A stretch of 64,000 nt of DNA. It comes from Epiperipatus broadwayi. Taxonomy: Eukaryota; Onychophora; Udeonychophora; Euonychophora; Peripatidae. The notes beneath the pieces were generated by a model. It worked only from the letters and a program-made list of their open reading frames with translations, did not search any database and was not told the DNA's origin. A program made the translations under genes and the position numbers. The DNA lies in contig JAQFVV010001006.1 in assembly GCA_028023455.1 (NCBI GenBank), positions 28,501 to 92,500 on the forward strand, read 5' to 3'. Shown here piece by piece: positions 24,140 through 37,561 of the stretch (positions are counted from its first letter, which is position 1; every line of letters starts with the position of its first letter).

Positions 24140-26490
24140 GTTTATAAATTAAATGTTTATATATATGATATAAATTGTAATAATTGTTTTTAATCTCACA
24201 ACCTCAGTTTTTAATACTGTTGATGTCTTGATTAACCAAACCTCTTGTCAGTTTTACCTGTTAAATAATTCAAAGAAAAAGAAAACAAAACATATATTTA
24301 TATATGTTAATCATGAGTATCTAAGCAGAAATATGAATATAACTATTTAAAATAATATTTATAAAAAAAATCAGATAAATAAATCAATAATTATTGCTTG
24401 CCATTAGTATCAAAACATGGGTTTGACAGGTTGGATCTCATGAGATCTTTTCTTGATATACTGGGTGGGTTGTGTCCCATTAAGGCAATAATATGTGCAT
24501 TCAAAAAAATTACATTAGAAAACAAATGCATGAAAGAACCCCCAAATATGCTGACCATATGTTTCACTTATAAACTAAGATATCTTTCAGAAAAAAATTA
24601 CATATACATGTGTCTGAGCACCAATTTTTATTTTTATCTAAACTTATGATAATATAAATAAATTAGTGACCTCATATATTGGTTCAATTCAAAACAATGG
24701 TTATGATCAAAATTATGGAGTTTTTAAGTTGTGTTATTAAGATAACTTGAAAAATTAATTTTTCAGTAAAATAGCATTACAAAGTATTTTGTGTGCTGAT
24801 TGAGGGGAATTGTTTTTAAAACTATGCTTTCAGTGTTAATGAAAACAAAAGAATAAATAAAAGTCAATCGTTGGTTCCTATTGGCCCTTCAAGTAGCTGG
24901 CCTGAGTTTGCTTCCCAGTCAATGCATTTGACATATAAAAAAAAGAATAAATAGCAAAAGAATTGACATGATTACTACTGAAGCGATCAATTTGAAAGTC
25001 AGATTGCATTTCACAGCCCACTCCAATCTCCCACTACCAAACTAAATTCAAACTTCATCCCTATGCTAATATATGCACTTATATAACTCATTTTATTGCA
25101 TTAGTTTTAAAATTAACTTTGATGAAGATATTCACAAATATCTTAAATTAAATATTTTAAATAATTAAACAAATGAATATTTTGTATCATTTAAAAGTCA
25201 TATATGTGTGTAAATGATATGTATATATAATAGGTGATCAGTGATTACTTGTAAAATAATTATTATATCAAAACATATTATATTAGATTGTATATTTAAA
25301 ATTATATTAAAAATATTTCTTATTATCAGTAATGGTGGTCAGAAAAGCTGATGCAATCAGACCAAATATTTTTGAATGCAATTTAATAGTATAAAACCCA
25401 TTAGTAAATTTAGAAATATGATAACTTTTAATAATATAATGTAAGGCCCATTAGTGAAAAATTTGTACATTTTAAGTTAGTTTCAAATCTAAGATTAGAT
25501 TTTAAAACAATCCTTCGGAAAAATGTTTGGCAAAGTTATATTGTTTTCTAACTTACTAGAACAAAAGCATGCATCCAGTCGGCAAATTACAGATGGTCGA
25601 GGTATTTAATTTACCCAAGATAGTATAACTAAACGCATTTCATAATAATTTAACAAATCATATAAATAGGTCTAAATTTGAACACAGAAAGGAGAACATC
25701 TACTTTTGAAGAGCAATGGCTAAATTGCTCCACACTGGTCATATTTTCAAATGAATGTGTCATGAATAGATAAAAAATCCACCTTTTCTGGCCATTCCAA
25801 TACCATCTTCCACAAAGATATCACTCTGGACCTGGCTACTAATGAACTATAATAATGTATTTAAAAGTTAAATAATGGAACTGCTACCTACCTGACCAAC
25901 AAGATTAAAAAACTGCATTTAGTCTAGGAAATCTGATGGATGCTGTAATCACCAAGGACCACTACGAATGATTAAGGTAAAGAATTTATGCTGCTTCCTA
26001 ATATCCATAAAATCTTCTTTAAGTTAAACCATAATTTAACTGTCTCATATAACCACTTCTAGAATGTAAAATAATGTAATCCAAGCTGACTTTGAGATCA
26101 GAAATCAAATATTAAGTAAAATAATTTGTAATTTTCTTACCTGATTCTCACATGTATTCAACTCTCTACATAAACACTTTATTAATATCTCTCCTGTCAT
26201 TAAGCTTCAATGATAAAATATTTTTTTATTTCACTTTCGTGCTACAGCAATATTTTATAATAACTTTATTACTATATTTTGTATTTTGAAACTAATATGC
26301 CAATAACCTCCTAACCTCACAAGCAAGTTCACTCTCTTTTAAACCCCCTCTTTTCATAGGAGATTAATTAATTCTCAGTTAAAAACATATTTTGTTACTT
26401 TCATTACAAATATGTAGACACACAATACTTTAAAAATCCCCCCCCTTTTTTCGTCTAACCAATAATTACAATTTAGATTTTGTCGATAAA
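24140..26490. other. AT-rich non-coding sequence with possible old SINE and PLE traces
   Basis: No host exon recognised. At about 24885-24950 a phrase tgagtttgcttccc followed by gcatttgacatataaaaa loosely matches the B box and tail of the SINE at 19154. At about 25960-26020 the plus strand reads MLLPNIHKIF, loosely like the PLE 'LPKIHK' motif. Both are too decayed to assign. Confidence 0.3.
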
Positions 26491-26493
26491 ATC

Positions 26494-26598
26494 TTTTTTT
26501 TTTTCAAGTATCATAGGATCGGCCGGGACGCGAACCCGCAACCCGGGCAACTGCCTGCAAGTGCAAGGCAGTCATGCTGACCTCTCGGCCATGAATGC
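26494..26598 (-). mobile_element. tRNA-derived SINE copy (minus strand)
   Basis: On the minus strand the A box region ggccgagaggt (26589-26579) and B box gggttcgcgtccc (26539-26527) match the SINE at 19154-19267, and the tail is a T run on the plus strand at 26494-26504. The internal anticodon-arm region differs from the other copies. No clear target duplication was found. Confidence 0.82.
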
Positions 26599-26711
26599 AA
26601 TCTCAATATTAATCAATTTTCAAAGGTTTCAAATATATATATAATTAATGATTTTTTTTTCTTTTCTCTATCTTATTTTGATCATTTTGTTATAGTAGAT
26701 GTAATTTTTAT

Positions 26712-26803
26712 GTGCAATCTATAATTAGCCTTTGGATGTAGATGTGTACATTAAGAAGTGCAATCTATAATTAGCCTTTGGATGTAGATGTGTACATTAA
26801 GAA
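26712..26803. repeat. Perfect two-copy tandem duplication, 46-bp unit
   Basis: The unit starting gtgcaatctataattagcct occupies 26712-26757 and is repeated without mismatch at 26758-26803. It lies between the two minus-strand SINEs. Confidence 0.93.
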
Positions 26804-26860
26804 AAGAATTAAACGTTTATTATTATTATTATTTCTTTTTTACTATATTAATTACATCTT

Positions 26861-26963
26861 TTTTTCATGTCATAGTATCTGCCGAGAGGCGAACCCACAA
26901 CCGTCTGCAAACAACTACTTGCTTGTAAGGCAGCTGCGTTGACCTCTCGGCTAACAACGCTTG
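26861..26963 (-). mobile_element. tRNA-derived SINE copy (minus strand) with short target duplication
   Basis: On the minus strand it has tgttagccgagaggtcaacg (A box) and gggttcgcctctcggc (B box, one or two substitutions), most like the SINE at 19154-19267. The tail is a T run at 26861-26865. The bases acatctt occur on both sides (26854-26860 and 26964-26970), each followed by T, as a target duplication would. It opens in the opposite orientation to the 19.15 kb copy. Confidence 0.86.
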
Positions 26964-26974
26964 ACATCTTTTTT

Positions 26975-29900
26975 ATTATTTTAATATTTATTTATTGCGC
27001 ATTTATACTGTGGATACTTATTTTAAATAAAGACAGTGAAATTATATTATTATTATTATTTTAAAAATGTACTTATAGATGCCAATCTCATAATGATCAT
27101 TAAAACAATCCTTTTTATATACGTAATTTAAAGAAACATTACGCATCCTATAGAAATGGTTTGCAATAACCTGGGCATTGCTTATACTGACTATTTTTTT
27201 ACAAGAACATGACAAACTCATCAGTGATAGTTTCACTACATGTTTTATGGTAAACAATGGTCGGAATCAACCTTAAAATACCAACTGCTCTCGAGTTAGT
27301 TTTAATTTTAAGTAGGAAAATGACAGGCTGAAACTTTAAGTGCTTTCATTAAAGATAAAACCAAGAAATACATAATTTATAAAAAAAAGTTTACAAATAT
27401 ATATATATAAGACAGCTGACAAAGAATAGCTCTTTCTGTTTTTCAAACTTCATGGTAATTTAACATTGCTTATTTATAATATATCTAACACAATTTTACT
27501 TAAATTTATATGTTAAATCATAAACATTTTATAGAAAAAAAAATTAAAATATAGTTAACTGCGTACCTGGAATAGAGAAATGGCTGCAAATGAAAGATAT
27601 AATAAGATAGCTGTTAACATTGGATATATAAAGTTAAATTTTTGAATAGAATAATGATTGAAACTGTGGTGTCAAATATTATTTTAATGCTCAAAGATAG
27701 AAAAAAGAGTGATAAATTGTCTGCTGTAAACTATAACAAATGAAGTGACATGTTACAAGTCCTAGCAACAGATTTCTAAATAAAATCAACAAAAATAAAT
27801 GGAATCCAATTTCTGTACAAGTTTAAATTGATGAAAATAGCAATCAAATAGAATTAATAAATCAAACTTGTCTATAATTTTTGAGAATTAAAACAAACAA
27901 AATATAACAATTTATCTCGTAAAAATAATAAATTATATATAGTATTACGTAATGAGTTATATTTTATATTTGACCCAGGGGTTTAATATGCTTTATTATT
28001 AAAGTTATTAATGATGGCAGACACTACAAGATTTTCAGTTTTTTTATTAAGATGTAAATATTAAGAAATTTTAATGGTATTTTTCTGTAATACAAAGAGT
28101 TAAGATATCAAGTAAAAACAGACAACACAAACTGAACACAAGCCATCTATTAATAACAGTTGCAGGAAGATTTTAAACCGAAAGTGATCTTACTTTATAT
28201 ATACCAGATGGCAGTGATAGTACTAAATTAAAACCATTATAAATCTACTTTTTAAATATAGGGGCAGAGGATGTGCAAATTTCACTTGATAGAAATTATT
28301 CAAGGTCTGAATGGAAGATACCATAGGTAAATAAAAGCTGTAAAGATTTAAAATTGATATAATTGTTCATAGTGAAACTATAATATTGTAGATGTTTATA
28401 ATTTTTTTTGAAGGGAAGATGAATCAATGAAATTAGAATACATGTTTTTGAATTGAGTATAATGTTTTATATAGTGTCTTTTATTTTTAAAATTCTTCAA
28501 TGTATTAATGAAAGACTAATGCTGTTTAAAATTTGTTTGCACTATTAATGGCACCTGTGCTTATTTTTACAGTGTCTATTCCAAGAATAGATTTAGAGAG
28601 ATTTTATTTCTTGCTAGAGAGCTTTATTACAGTTCTTTCATTAAAAGAGTGAACTTTTCTTCTTACAAAGTTAAAAACATATTGAGTTATATAATTAAAA
28701 ATGGCCAAATTTGTTGAGATAAATGATGCTGATGCTATAGATTCAAATAGTCTTCTCTTATTGATAACTTGGCTATTAAATATTTCTTAGTGAGAAATGA
28801 ATATGGATGCTGAAATAAAAGAATTGTAATTAGAAGTCAGTCAGAATACATGAGAACTTACAAAGACAGAATATTAGATGATTAATGTACTTAAATATTT
28901 AAATGATAGTTGTGATAAAAATGTCTTATTCCAATTATATTTGGAAACAAAATGACTGTTATTTAGAAGTATTATATTTAAGCTACATTTTTAAAGTGTA
29001 CATTGAAATTTCAAGATTTTCATGTTATTGAGATGAGAAATTGTCTAATAAATCTGATCCTGGGTATACTAAAACAAAAATTATGATAGATTTTTGGATT
29101 AAAATTTAATTGTTGATGAACAGATTAAAAGAAAACGGCATTTTCTCCTTAACAAAATAATAAATTGAATCAAAAACTTCATAATAAATATTAGATTTAA
29201 AGGGGAAATGACTGACGAAAAGTATTTGGAGATTAAGACGGCAAAGTAAATACAGAACCTTTTTGTTTGTATTAATTATAGAGTTTGTTTGGGGCATTAA
29301 ATGCAATATCTGGACCTTAAAAATGGTATCATGATCTTATCAAATGTGGTACTTTTATATAAGAACAGAAGAAGTATTTTGATCAACTTTTCAATAATGA
29401 TGAAATAATGACTTTTATGATATATTCATGTTATTTACACATTTAGATTTGGAGAAAGATGTTCCATTTGGTGTAATCAAAACACCTCTTTGCAATCTTA
29501 AAAATGGGAAGGCTAAAATTTCTGATAAAATACTCAAAAGTTTTGAAAATATGATGTTAATATATTGTTTTCAAAAATATTGGTGCTTTTATAGGAATAT
29601 ATGGATAGATGAAAATGTTCTGTTTGATCTTAAGGATGCTTCTATTATTACATGGTTTTTAAAAAAAAAAACAATAGTCAATCTGCTCCAAAAATCTATG
29701 CTCCAGAATATTATTGAATAAATCATTTCCAGTCATAAGTGAATGGATAACAGAGATTTCAATGTAATTGAAGACAATGTAAATATGCTATACACAGGAT
29801 TTGTTTGCCAGGCAATTGCAAGAAAAGTATCTGAAAGAAAAGAGTGATTTTAACCTTGTGGCAGTGTTCAAGGTCAAGCAAAGTATTTATATGTAAGTTA

Positions 29901-30000
29901 TACAATAATAAATGTAGAATAAAAATGATAACTTGCACAATAATAAATGTATAATGAAAATGTAGAATAAATATAACTTTGTCCTGTATTTATGTATAAA
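26975..30000. other. AT-rich non-coding stretch with an unassigned open frame
   Basis: No host exon or known repeat recognised. A plus-strand frame at 29428-29721 (97 codons, with DLEKDVPFGVIKTPL near its start) has more even composition than random AT sequence. It could be a relic of a transposon-encoded protein, but no domain was recognised. It is preceded by several hundred bases of similar, stop-riddled sequence from about 28550. Confidence 0.3.
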
Positions 30001-30340
30001 AATCAGATGTAAACAATTATATTATATGAGTAACTGTAATCATAGAATGTAGCAATGTAATGATTGCTAAATAACAATGTTATTAAGTCATACTGTTGCA
30101 CAGCTGACCTTATAAGGTCAGAAAACTGTGTAAAACACTGTATATATTGAGGAATGTAAAAAAATACTATATGTATGGGAAAAAATACCATATACAGTAA
30201 TGTATGTAAAAGACTCCAGAAGTCTTAAGGGTTATATAAACCCCCAGAGCCTGATCTATTTGTTCTGAGTATTAAATGTAAGTCAGAGACTTCTGCCTTT
30301 GTAAGTCCAAAAGCAGGACTAGGATTATTATGTGCAGGTC
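30000..30340 (+). promoter_or_regulatory. Possible LTR-like promoter segment with TATA box
   Basis: The string gggttatataaacccccaga (about 30228-30247) is a good TATA-box context, followed about 30 bases later by gttctgagtattaaatg and less AT-rich sequence. This resembles the U3/R part of an LTR, but no terminal TG...CA pair, target duplication or primer-binding site could be fixed. A chance promoter-like sequence is possible. Confidence 0.25.
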
Positions 30341-30697
30341 AACATAACCTTTTATTATTTATTACGCCTTATAATAGGCAAAGTATACATGCAAAAATAA
30401 TTGTAGTTACTTAAATTAAACTATAAGCTTACCATCTCAATTCTGCCTTTGTCAATTTATTACTTGCTGGTCATAAGACACAGCAATTGCTTTTATTGAT
30501 TTAATCAAGATAAGCAATTGACCTATGGCATTGTTTAAATTTAGTTGCTTAAGCCATCAAAATTTTTATATATTATTCAGCTAAAAAAAATGTTTATTGC
30601 TACAGGAGTAAAATCTTAGGCATTTGTAATAAAATGGGTGTTAAACAAGGATATGTATTTGTTGTAACATGTTTTTTTAATTTTTATGACAGAAGTA

Positions 30698-30956
<259 letters not shown>

Positions 30957-31983
30957 TTCTATTTATTTTAAGAAGTTTTCATAAAATATTACAAAATTCT
31001 TTAAAGACATCCATTATATCCACTGCTCTCCATATTTACTGGCTCTGATCGATCCTTCAGTATATAACAAAACAAAAGTATCACTAGGTTTAATGTATAT
31101 GTATTAAATGGATTATGTCCTGTACATAAGGGGTCAGATTGACCTTAGGTCAACATAGGTTTGACAAAAATCTCAGCCTCAAAGTGTCCTTTGAGCATTT
31201 CCATCAGCAGATTTTTAATTGGATGGATGATTGAAGAGTTGAAGTGTGGAGTAGATTGAATCCTGTCCATTAAAGCATGAAGATTGACTATTTTAATATA
31301 TATCTGAGCACTTACAGCATATATGTGTGAAGATGGTAATCTGGACCAACAGATGATTGCTGGTTTAGCATGAAATATGTATATTGGTGATTATTTATCT
31401 TTTCAACATATGTGTTCAAGTGTATCAGTGTTATGAGATACAGTGGAGAGTGGTAGGTTGTGTGAAAGTCTGTGCTCATATATCCTATATATTAAATAGA
31501 TTATAATGGAAATTAGTAAAGTCTCTACATAAAAGAAATGATATTAAATACATTATTGTTGGCAATGCTCTCGATTTTGGCAGAGTCATTATTTAAAAGA
31601 GCATATTAGTATATTTTATTATTGTTATTGTGTAGAGTAAAATGCTTAATTTTAAAGTGATGTCTATGTTTAATTCTCATTATTGCAATTTTCTCACTTT
31701 AATCAGATGATAGTTAAGCAGTACAATATTGTGATTAGTTTCGTATACCCAAGTTAATATTGAATAGTAATGGAATGACTATCTAAGGGAAAAAAATTTG
31801 AATATGGGTTCCTAGTGTCATTATGATGAATTTTGGAGTACTATCAATCAGTTTCTCAGTTCACAATCTTCATATTTATTATTAGATTGCTTTGCATGGG
31901 ATGAAAAAAACCATTACTGTTGCCTAGCTGAAATTTCCAATAAATGGCTTATAAACATGACTGTGGTTCAAAAATACAGTCTC

Positions 31984-31987
31984 ATTA

Positions 31988-32025
<38 letters not shown>

Positions 32026-32037
32026 TAATCCCCTCTA

Positions 32038-32078
<41 letters not shown>

Positions 32079-32093
32079 GAGGGGATTTACATC
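31984..32093. repeat. Three-part inverted repeat joined by two AT microsatellites
   Basis: Order: attacatca (31984-31992), AT run, tgatgtaatcccctctaatt (32021-32040) plus t, AT run, then aaattagagggg (32073-32084) and attacatc with one extra base (to about 32093). The middle block is the reverse complement of the right block over about 21 bases, and its first half is also the reverse complement of the left block. Confidence 0.92.
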
Positions 32094-32099
32094 CAGACA

Positions 32100-33360
32100 T
32101 TCATCCACTCTATCTTATACAACCAATACACATAACCACATAATGCAAAAAGGATAAATGATTCTCAGTATATATATTTTGTGCTGAACCAGTACTCATT
32201 AGTTGGTTGTAGAAGATGGTGTGGATGAATGAAGTAAAGCTAAACTAGTCAATACAATATTTAAAATTACCCCAAATTTGAAACTAAATATGACTAGATA
32301 AACAAACTAAACTGTATAACACAAACATTGGATTCTCTTCCAAAAGCAGAATTTGCACCAGACTAAATGATATTAATAAAAATATACTATTACCCACAAT
32401 TTCCACTTACATTCCACACACTCTTAATATTAAAATAAATCTTGAACAAAGTTATTGCTTCAAATTCTGAAGTAATTAACTTGTTTAGGTTTTTTTTTAA
32501 TATTAAGAGTTTATAGGATAAATTGGAAGTTGTGATAAATGGTTATATATTTGTTGATATGTTTTTAGTCCTTTACATTTGAGAAGTCTGCTTTTGGCAG
32601 AGAAACCAATGGTTGTGTTATAGAATTTATTTATTTTTTGATTAGTTTTATTTAGTTTTAAATTGTGATAATTTTAATTATATATATTGTAACTGTATAG
32701 GTTTCATGGCATACAACAACATAGTGTGTGTGCACATATATATAAATTTGAAAGAAAAAGTAGAAATAAACACACAAATTTTTCTGTAGATATTTTCTAC
32801 AAATATGCTGGAATAATAACTCTAAAAATTAAATAATTTTGAATTTAAAATAGAATTTCATTATGAAATAATCATTTAAAAGGGAAAAAAAATCTAATGA
32901 ATATTTTTATTGAATTCTGATTTGAAATTAAATCAAGCATATTTTGTGTTAAAATAGATCTACTTATAATTGTAAAAATTCATTATCTATAGGAAATCTT
33001 TTTTTAATAGCTAGAGTCTTTGTAGCAGGTCAACTGATCACTTCAGCTGATTGTTTGAAATTTTGTTTTCTTTTTTAAATTGCACAACTATAAGCATGAT
33101 GGCAACAGAAATCCCAACATTTGTTGCTTCTTTATTTTACATTTTGAATGATGTATATTAAATCAATATCATTTGAATTTTTTATGATTATTTTTAAAAT
33201 TAGATGACTTTATTTCTCTTATTTTCTGATGAATTTACTAGTTTACACAAGGCAATAAAAACAGAAAATCTTTAGCAGCCTTATAACCCTAATATAATGG
33301 ATTAAAACTATGCTGCTAATTTTGATGTGAAGGCCTCCAATATGATATAAACATAGTCAT
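32100..33360. other. AT-rich non-coding stretch, nothing recognised
   Basis: No coding or repeat family signal beyond homopolymer runs was seen between the AT hairpins and the duplicated segment at 33.36 kb. Confidence 0.4.
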
Positions 33361-33363
33361 GGA

Positions 33364-33790
33364 ATATCATAATTTATTAATTTAATTTTTAATATTTTAA
33401 ATTTGTTAAATTATTTAATAAATGGTATATTAATTTGTTTGTGTTTCTATTGGTGTGTGTGTTGTGTACTATATAAATTATATAATATTAAATAATTTAG
33501 GCTTTTTATTATACAAATATTTGAAATACAGGCACTCTTCACATACCCGGAGCCTAATTTTAAATATACAGTATATAATTTCAAATATAACAGAAGTTAT
33601 TTTGCTGAATATCATTAAGTTATTAATTTTAATTTTTAATATTTTAAACTTTTTTAAATTATTTGATAAATGGTATATTAATTTGTTTGCATTTGTGTGT
33701 GTGTGTGTACTATTTAAATGATATAATATTAAATCATTTATACTCTTTATTATACAGTATATAAATTGAAATATAACAAAAATTGTTTGT
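33364..33790. repeat. Diverged direct duplication of about 220 bp
   Basis: The segment with taatatttta...ttaaattatt, aaatggtatattaatttgtt and a tg-rich run recurs at about 33620-33790. The two copies share the same order of landmarks (a GT run, actat-taaat, tataatattaaat, ttattatacaat), with substitutions and a longer GT run in the second copy. Confidence 0.8.
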
Positions 33791-34039
33791 GAGTGTAATT
33801 TTGGGTAAAGTCATAACGATTCTCAAAAGATATACGTTTATATTTGTATTATTGTGTTTGTCTTTGTTCTTGCATCATGTTTGTATAACAATTTAACAAA
33901 TTATATATAGAGAGCAATTCCGTGTAAATTTTAAAAACTGATAATCTAATGTATAGAAATGTTGCAGTTGATAAAGCAATCACAAAATTTACTGGGCGTA
34001 GTAAATATTTCATATATGTAATTCCAAATTTCATGTATA

Positions 34040-35200
34040 CAATATTTATTTGTTCTAAATAAATGAATCAAACCTGCATCTATACAATACATGTTTATGC
34101 TTCTATATAAATGAATTAAACCTGCATCTATACAATATGTGTCTAGGCTTCTATATATGTGTCTATGCTTCTATATAAATGAATTAAACCTGCATCGATA
34201 CAATATGTGTCTATGCTTCTATATAAATGAATTAAACCTGAATCTATATAATATGTGTCTATGCTTCTATATAAATGAATTAAACCTGCATCTATATAAT
34301 ATGTGTCTATGCTTCTATATAAGTAAATTAAACCTGCATCTATACAATATGGGTCTATGCTTCTATATATGTGTTTATGCTTCTATATAAATGAATTAAA
34401 CCTGCATCCATACAATGTGTATATGCTTCTATATATGTATATATGCTTCTATATAAATGAAATAAACCTGCATCTATATAATATGTGTCTATGCTTCTAT
34501 ATAAATGAATTAATCCTGCATTCATACAATGTGTCTATTGATTAAACCTGCATCTATACAATATCGGTCTATGCTTCTATATATGTGTCTATGCTTCTAT
34601 ATAAAAATGAATTAAACCTGCATCCATCCAATGTGTCTATGCTTCTATATATGTGTCTATGCTTCTATATAAAATGAATTAAACCTGCATCCATCCAATG
34701 TGTCTATGCTTCTATATAAATGAATTAAACCTACATCTATACAATATAGGTCTGTGCTTCTATATATATGTCTATGCTTCTATATAAATGAATTAAACCT
34801 GCATCTACACAATATGTGTCTATGCTTCTATTAAATGAATTAAACCTGCATCTATACAATATAGGTCTATGCTTCTATATATGTGTCTATGCTTCTATAT
34901 AAATGAATTAAACCTGCATCTACACAATATGTGTCTATGCTTCTATTAAATGAATTAAACCTGCACCCATACAATGTGTCTGTGCTTCTATATAAATGAA
35001 TTAAACCTGCATCTATACAATATGGGCCTATGCTTCTATATATGTGTCTATGCTTCTATATAAATGAATCAAACCTGCAACATAACAATAAGTTTCTATG
35101 CTTCTATGTAAATGAATTAATCCCGCATATGTACAATGTGTGTCTATACTTCTATATGAATGACTTAAGTTTTCATCTATATAATATGTGAATAAAATTA
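34040..35200. repeat. Satellite array with 48-bp basic unit and an alternating partial unit
   Basis: More than 20 copies of a unit built on gtctatgcttctatata, aatgaattaaacctgcat and ctatacaata. The basic period is 48 bases, seen cleanly as a repeated 16-residue pattern (MCLCFYINELNLHLYN) in one frame at 34139-34390. In parts the unit alternates with a shortened copy (tctatgcttctatatatgtg), giving a higher-order period near 70 bases. Decay increases after 35050. The coding-looking frames are by-products of the repeat. Confidence 0.95.
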
Positions 35201-35339
35201 TATACACTTCTATTCACATGAAATAAAATGCTTCTATCTACATGAATTAAATATACTTCTATCTACATGAATTAAATATAACTTTATACATGAAGTAAAA
35301 TGCATCTAACTACATAAATTAAATATACTTTTATACCAG

Positions 35340-36190
35340 GATAAAATCCACATCTACCAATCTCAAAACAAAGTCAAGCTAGCCTAAAAATGCACTGCCA
35401 TATGAATTAATACACATGTCTATGGCCAGTAATGCTATATATGTGGATATTCTAGGTTATAAACTCAAAGAGAACTATTTCTACTTATGAATTATAAAGG
35501 GATGTACCTGTAATATACACACAGATAAATATATATCCTTATAAAATAAACACTCCTAATCAAACAAATAATCCAAATATTGTTGTTAAATAAATCATTG
35601 TTACATAAAATAATACATATTGTCAGTTTCATTTCATATCATACACTTTCTAATGTACTTGTTCACAGGAACCTCATGTTTCCTGAGCTATGTCAGGCAT
35701 AATAAAATCTAGATGAGGAAGGTTGTAGTAAGCTGAGACTCTAGCGGTGCCATTTGGGAATCCAAACATAAATTTCTAGTTGTTTCAGTCACTTTAATGG
35801 TACACCCTTTGATGAGCAGAAAATATTGTTATAGGGAGGTGATGCCAGCATTGGGTAATGCCAATTAATATATTCTTCCTGCAATATGCCCATTAGGAAA
35901 TAAATTGACCAAAAAAGATAAGGAAGATCTAGTCTGGTTACATTTGGCACCCCGCATTGAGTACTAAATGTAACCAGACTGGCACTTCCAACCCCTTTGT
36001 TGGTTGGTTTATCTCCAGATGAGCATATTGTAAGCAGGTCTCCCCCCTTATAACAATATGTCCTGATTGTCAGAGGGTGTAGCATTAAAGAGATTGAAAA
36101 CATCTAGAAATTTAACTGTTTGGTTTCCCAAACAGTGTCTTTAGAATTTATTCTCACTACACCTTACTTACCTAGATCAGGTTATGTCAA
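35340..36190. repeat. Repeat module X: head-to-head inverted pair
   Basis: The module from about 35640 (tcctgagctatgtcag...) to 35945 (gtctggttacattt) is followed, after 20 bases, by its reverse complement (aaatgtaaccagac at 35966-35979, continuing to about 36190). The 14-bp inner ends are exact complements (35932-35945 and 35966-35979). Related copies occur at about 45160-45440 (inverse) and 47620-47858 (same orientation). The part from 35340 to 35640 also recurs, inverted, at about 45440-45745. No protein-coding content was recognised. Confidence 0.85.
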
Positions 36191-36800
36191 CATAGTTCAG
36201 AGAGGTGCAATAGAAAATGGAGGACATGAAATGAGACTGGTGAGATTATTTTATATAACTATTTATTTCAATAATAGTATTTGGATGATTCTCCTACTAG
36301 CAATTCATTGCAGTTCAGGTCTCATAGATCATTTAGACTTTTATTTTGGTAATTTATCTGATGTTTGGTTCCATCATTGTTGATCCTCCAGTGTCCATCC
36401 TTTATATCCTGTTCTGAAAGCATCCACATAGTAGAAATTTATTTAGATATCTGGTGTACATCATGGATATCTTCCCTATCATTTCCCAATTTTAGTTTCT
36501 CCTCAGTGAATGTAGATTCATTTCATATGTGTCTATATTTAACTTTATACACATGGCTATTGCTTCATATTGTCAAATACTTTTAGGTAAGTTTGGTTTG
36601 TATATGAATTCATCTTTTTATTTAATTATTTAGAGGCCAATAATTCTATTTGAATATATTCACATATTTAATTCCTAAGTCCAGATGCAGATTTAAGTCA
36701 TTCATGTATATAAATACATATGTTTAATTCATTCATATAAACACTTCTTTAATGTAGGTACATGGATATAGATTTAAATCAGGTATTGTACTGGTCAGTT
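36190..36800. repeat. Repeat module Y
   Basis: The stretch containing attttggtaatttatct, tctcctcagtgaatgtag and aggccaataattctattt is present in reverse complement at about 47160-47600. The end grades into decayed sequence like the 34-35 kb satellite. Function unknown; the plus-strand open frames here are likely incidental. Confidence 0.8.
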
Positions 36801-36829
36801 TATGTGATCATATAACAAAATTTAGAATC

Positions 36830-37449
36830 TAAGCATAAGTCCAATCATGTGCAAGATACACATTTCAGAAGCACTCATGAACTTTGCCCTTTATGCCCAG
36901 TTTCCAGACCCAACAACTCTGATGGCACACAATTACTTTTAATTATTTCCAGCTGGCAGCCAGTGAAAAAACAAAAAGACTTTACTAAAATGACGATAGG
37001 ATAGTTTGTACATATGGCAGAATATATATTTTATAATTAGTGAGATGTTATTATTTACCTTCATCATGACATAAACAATTCTGGAAAATTACTTATCAAA
37101 TTTCACTGAATAAAGTTAACTAAAGAAATTGCAATGATCTGAGACAATTAACTTTAAATTATGTTTTAATAAAATACATAAAGACAAGATCATGAGTTAC
37201 ATATTAATTCTTCATTAAATAATTAGCCTTATATTAAAAACTTTGTTAAAGCCATGCTTATTTTGCATTTGGAAGCAGATATATATAATTGTTGTCATAC
37301 ATTAGTTTTGGTGCACTTTAATTATATGCCAATAATTGCATTAGTGCTGTTATATAAACACATACAATTTCAATAATTTGCCTTTAATATAAATTAGAAG
37401 CAACCCTCGATCTTTCTGAAACATTACTTATATGTAAAATAGAGTACCC

Positions 37450-37450
<1 letters not shown>
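36830..37450. other. Non-coding spacer, nothing recognised
   Basis: AT-rich sequence between repeat module Y and the AT microsatellite. A patch at 36880-36970 is less AT-rich, but no family or exon was recognised. Confidence 0.4.

Positions 37451-37452
<2 letters not shown>

Positions 37453-37516
<64 letters not shown>
37453..37516. repeat. AT dinucleotide microsatellite, 64 bp
   Basis: Uninterrupted TA repeat directly abutting the left end of the inverted PLE terminal pair. A second, shorter TA run (37806-37821) abuts the right end. Confidence 0.97.
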
Positions 37517-37519
<3 letters not shown>

Positions 37520-37561
37520 AAAATTTTAATGGTAAATACAATATTATAGTTTAAATTATTT

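Noticed and set aside
34139-34545. Repeated 16-residue pattern (MCLCFYINELN...) as a real protein
   Set aside because: It is the by-product of a 48-bp satellite whose period is divisible by three; the frame breaks when unit length changes.
34040-35200. CRISPR-like array
   Set aside because: Units are head-to-tail without unique spacers, and the window is eukaryotic.
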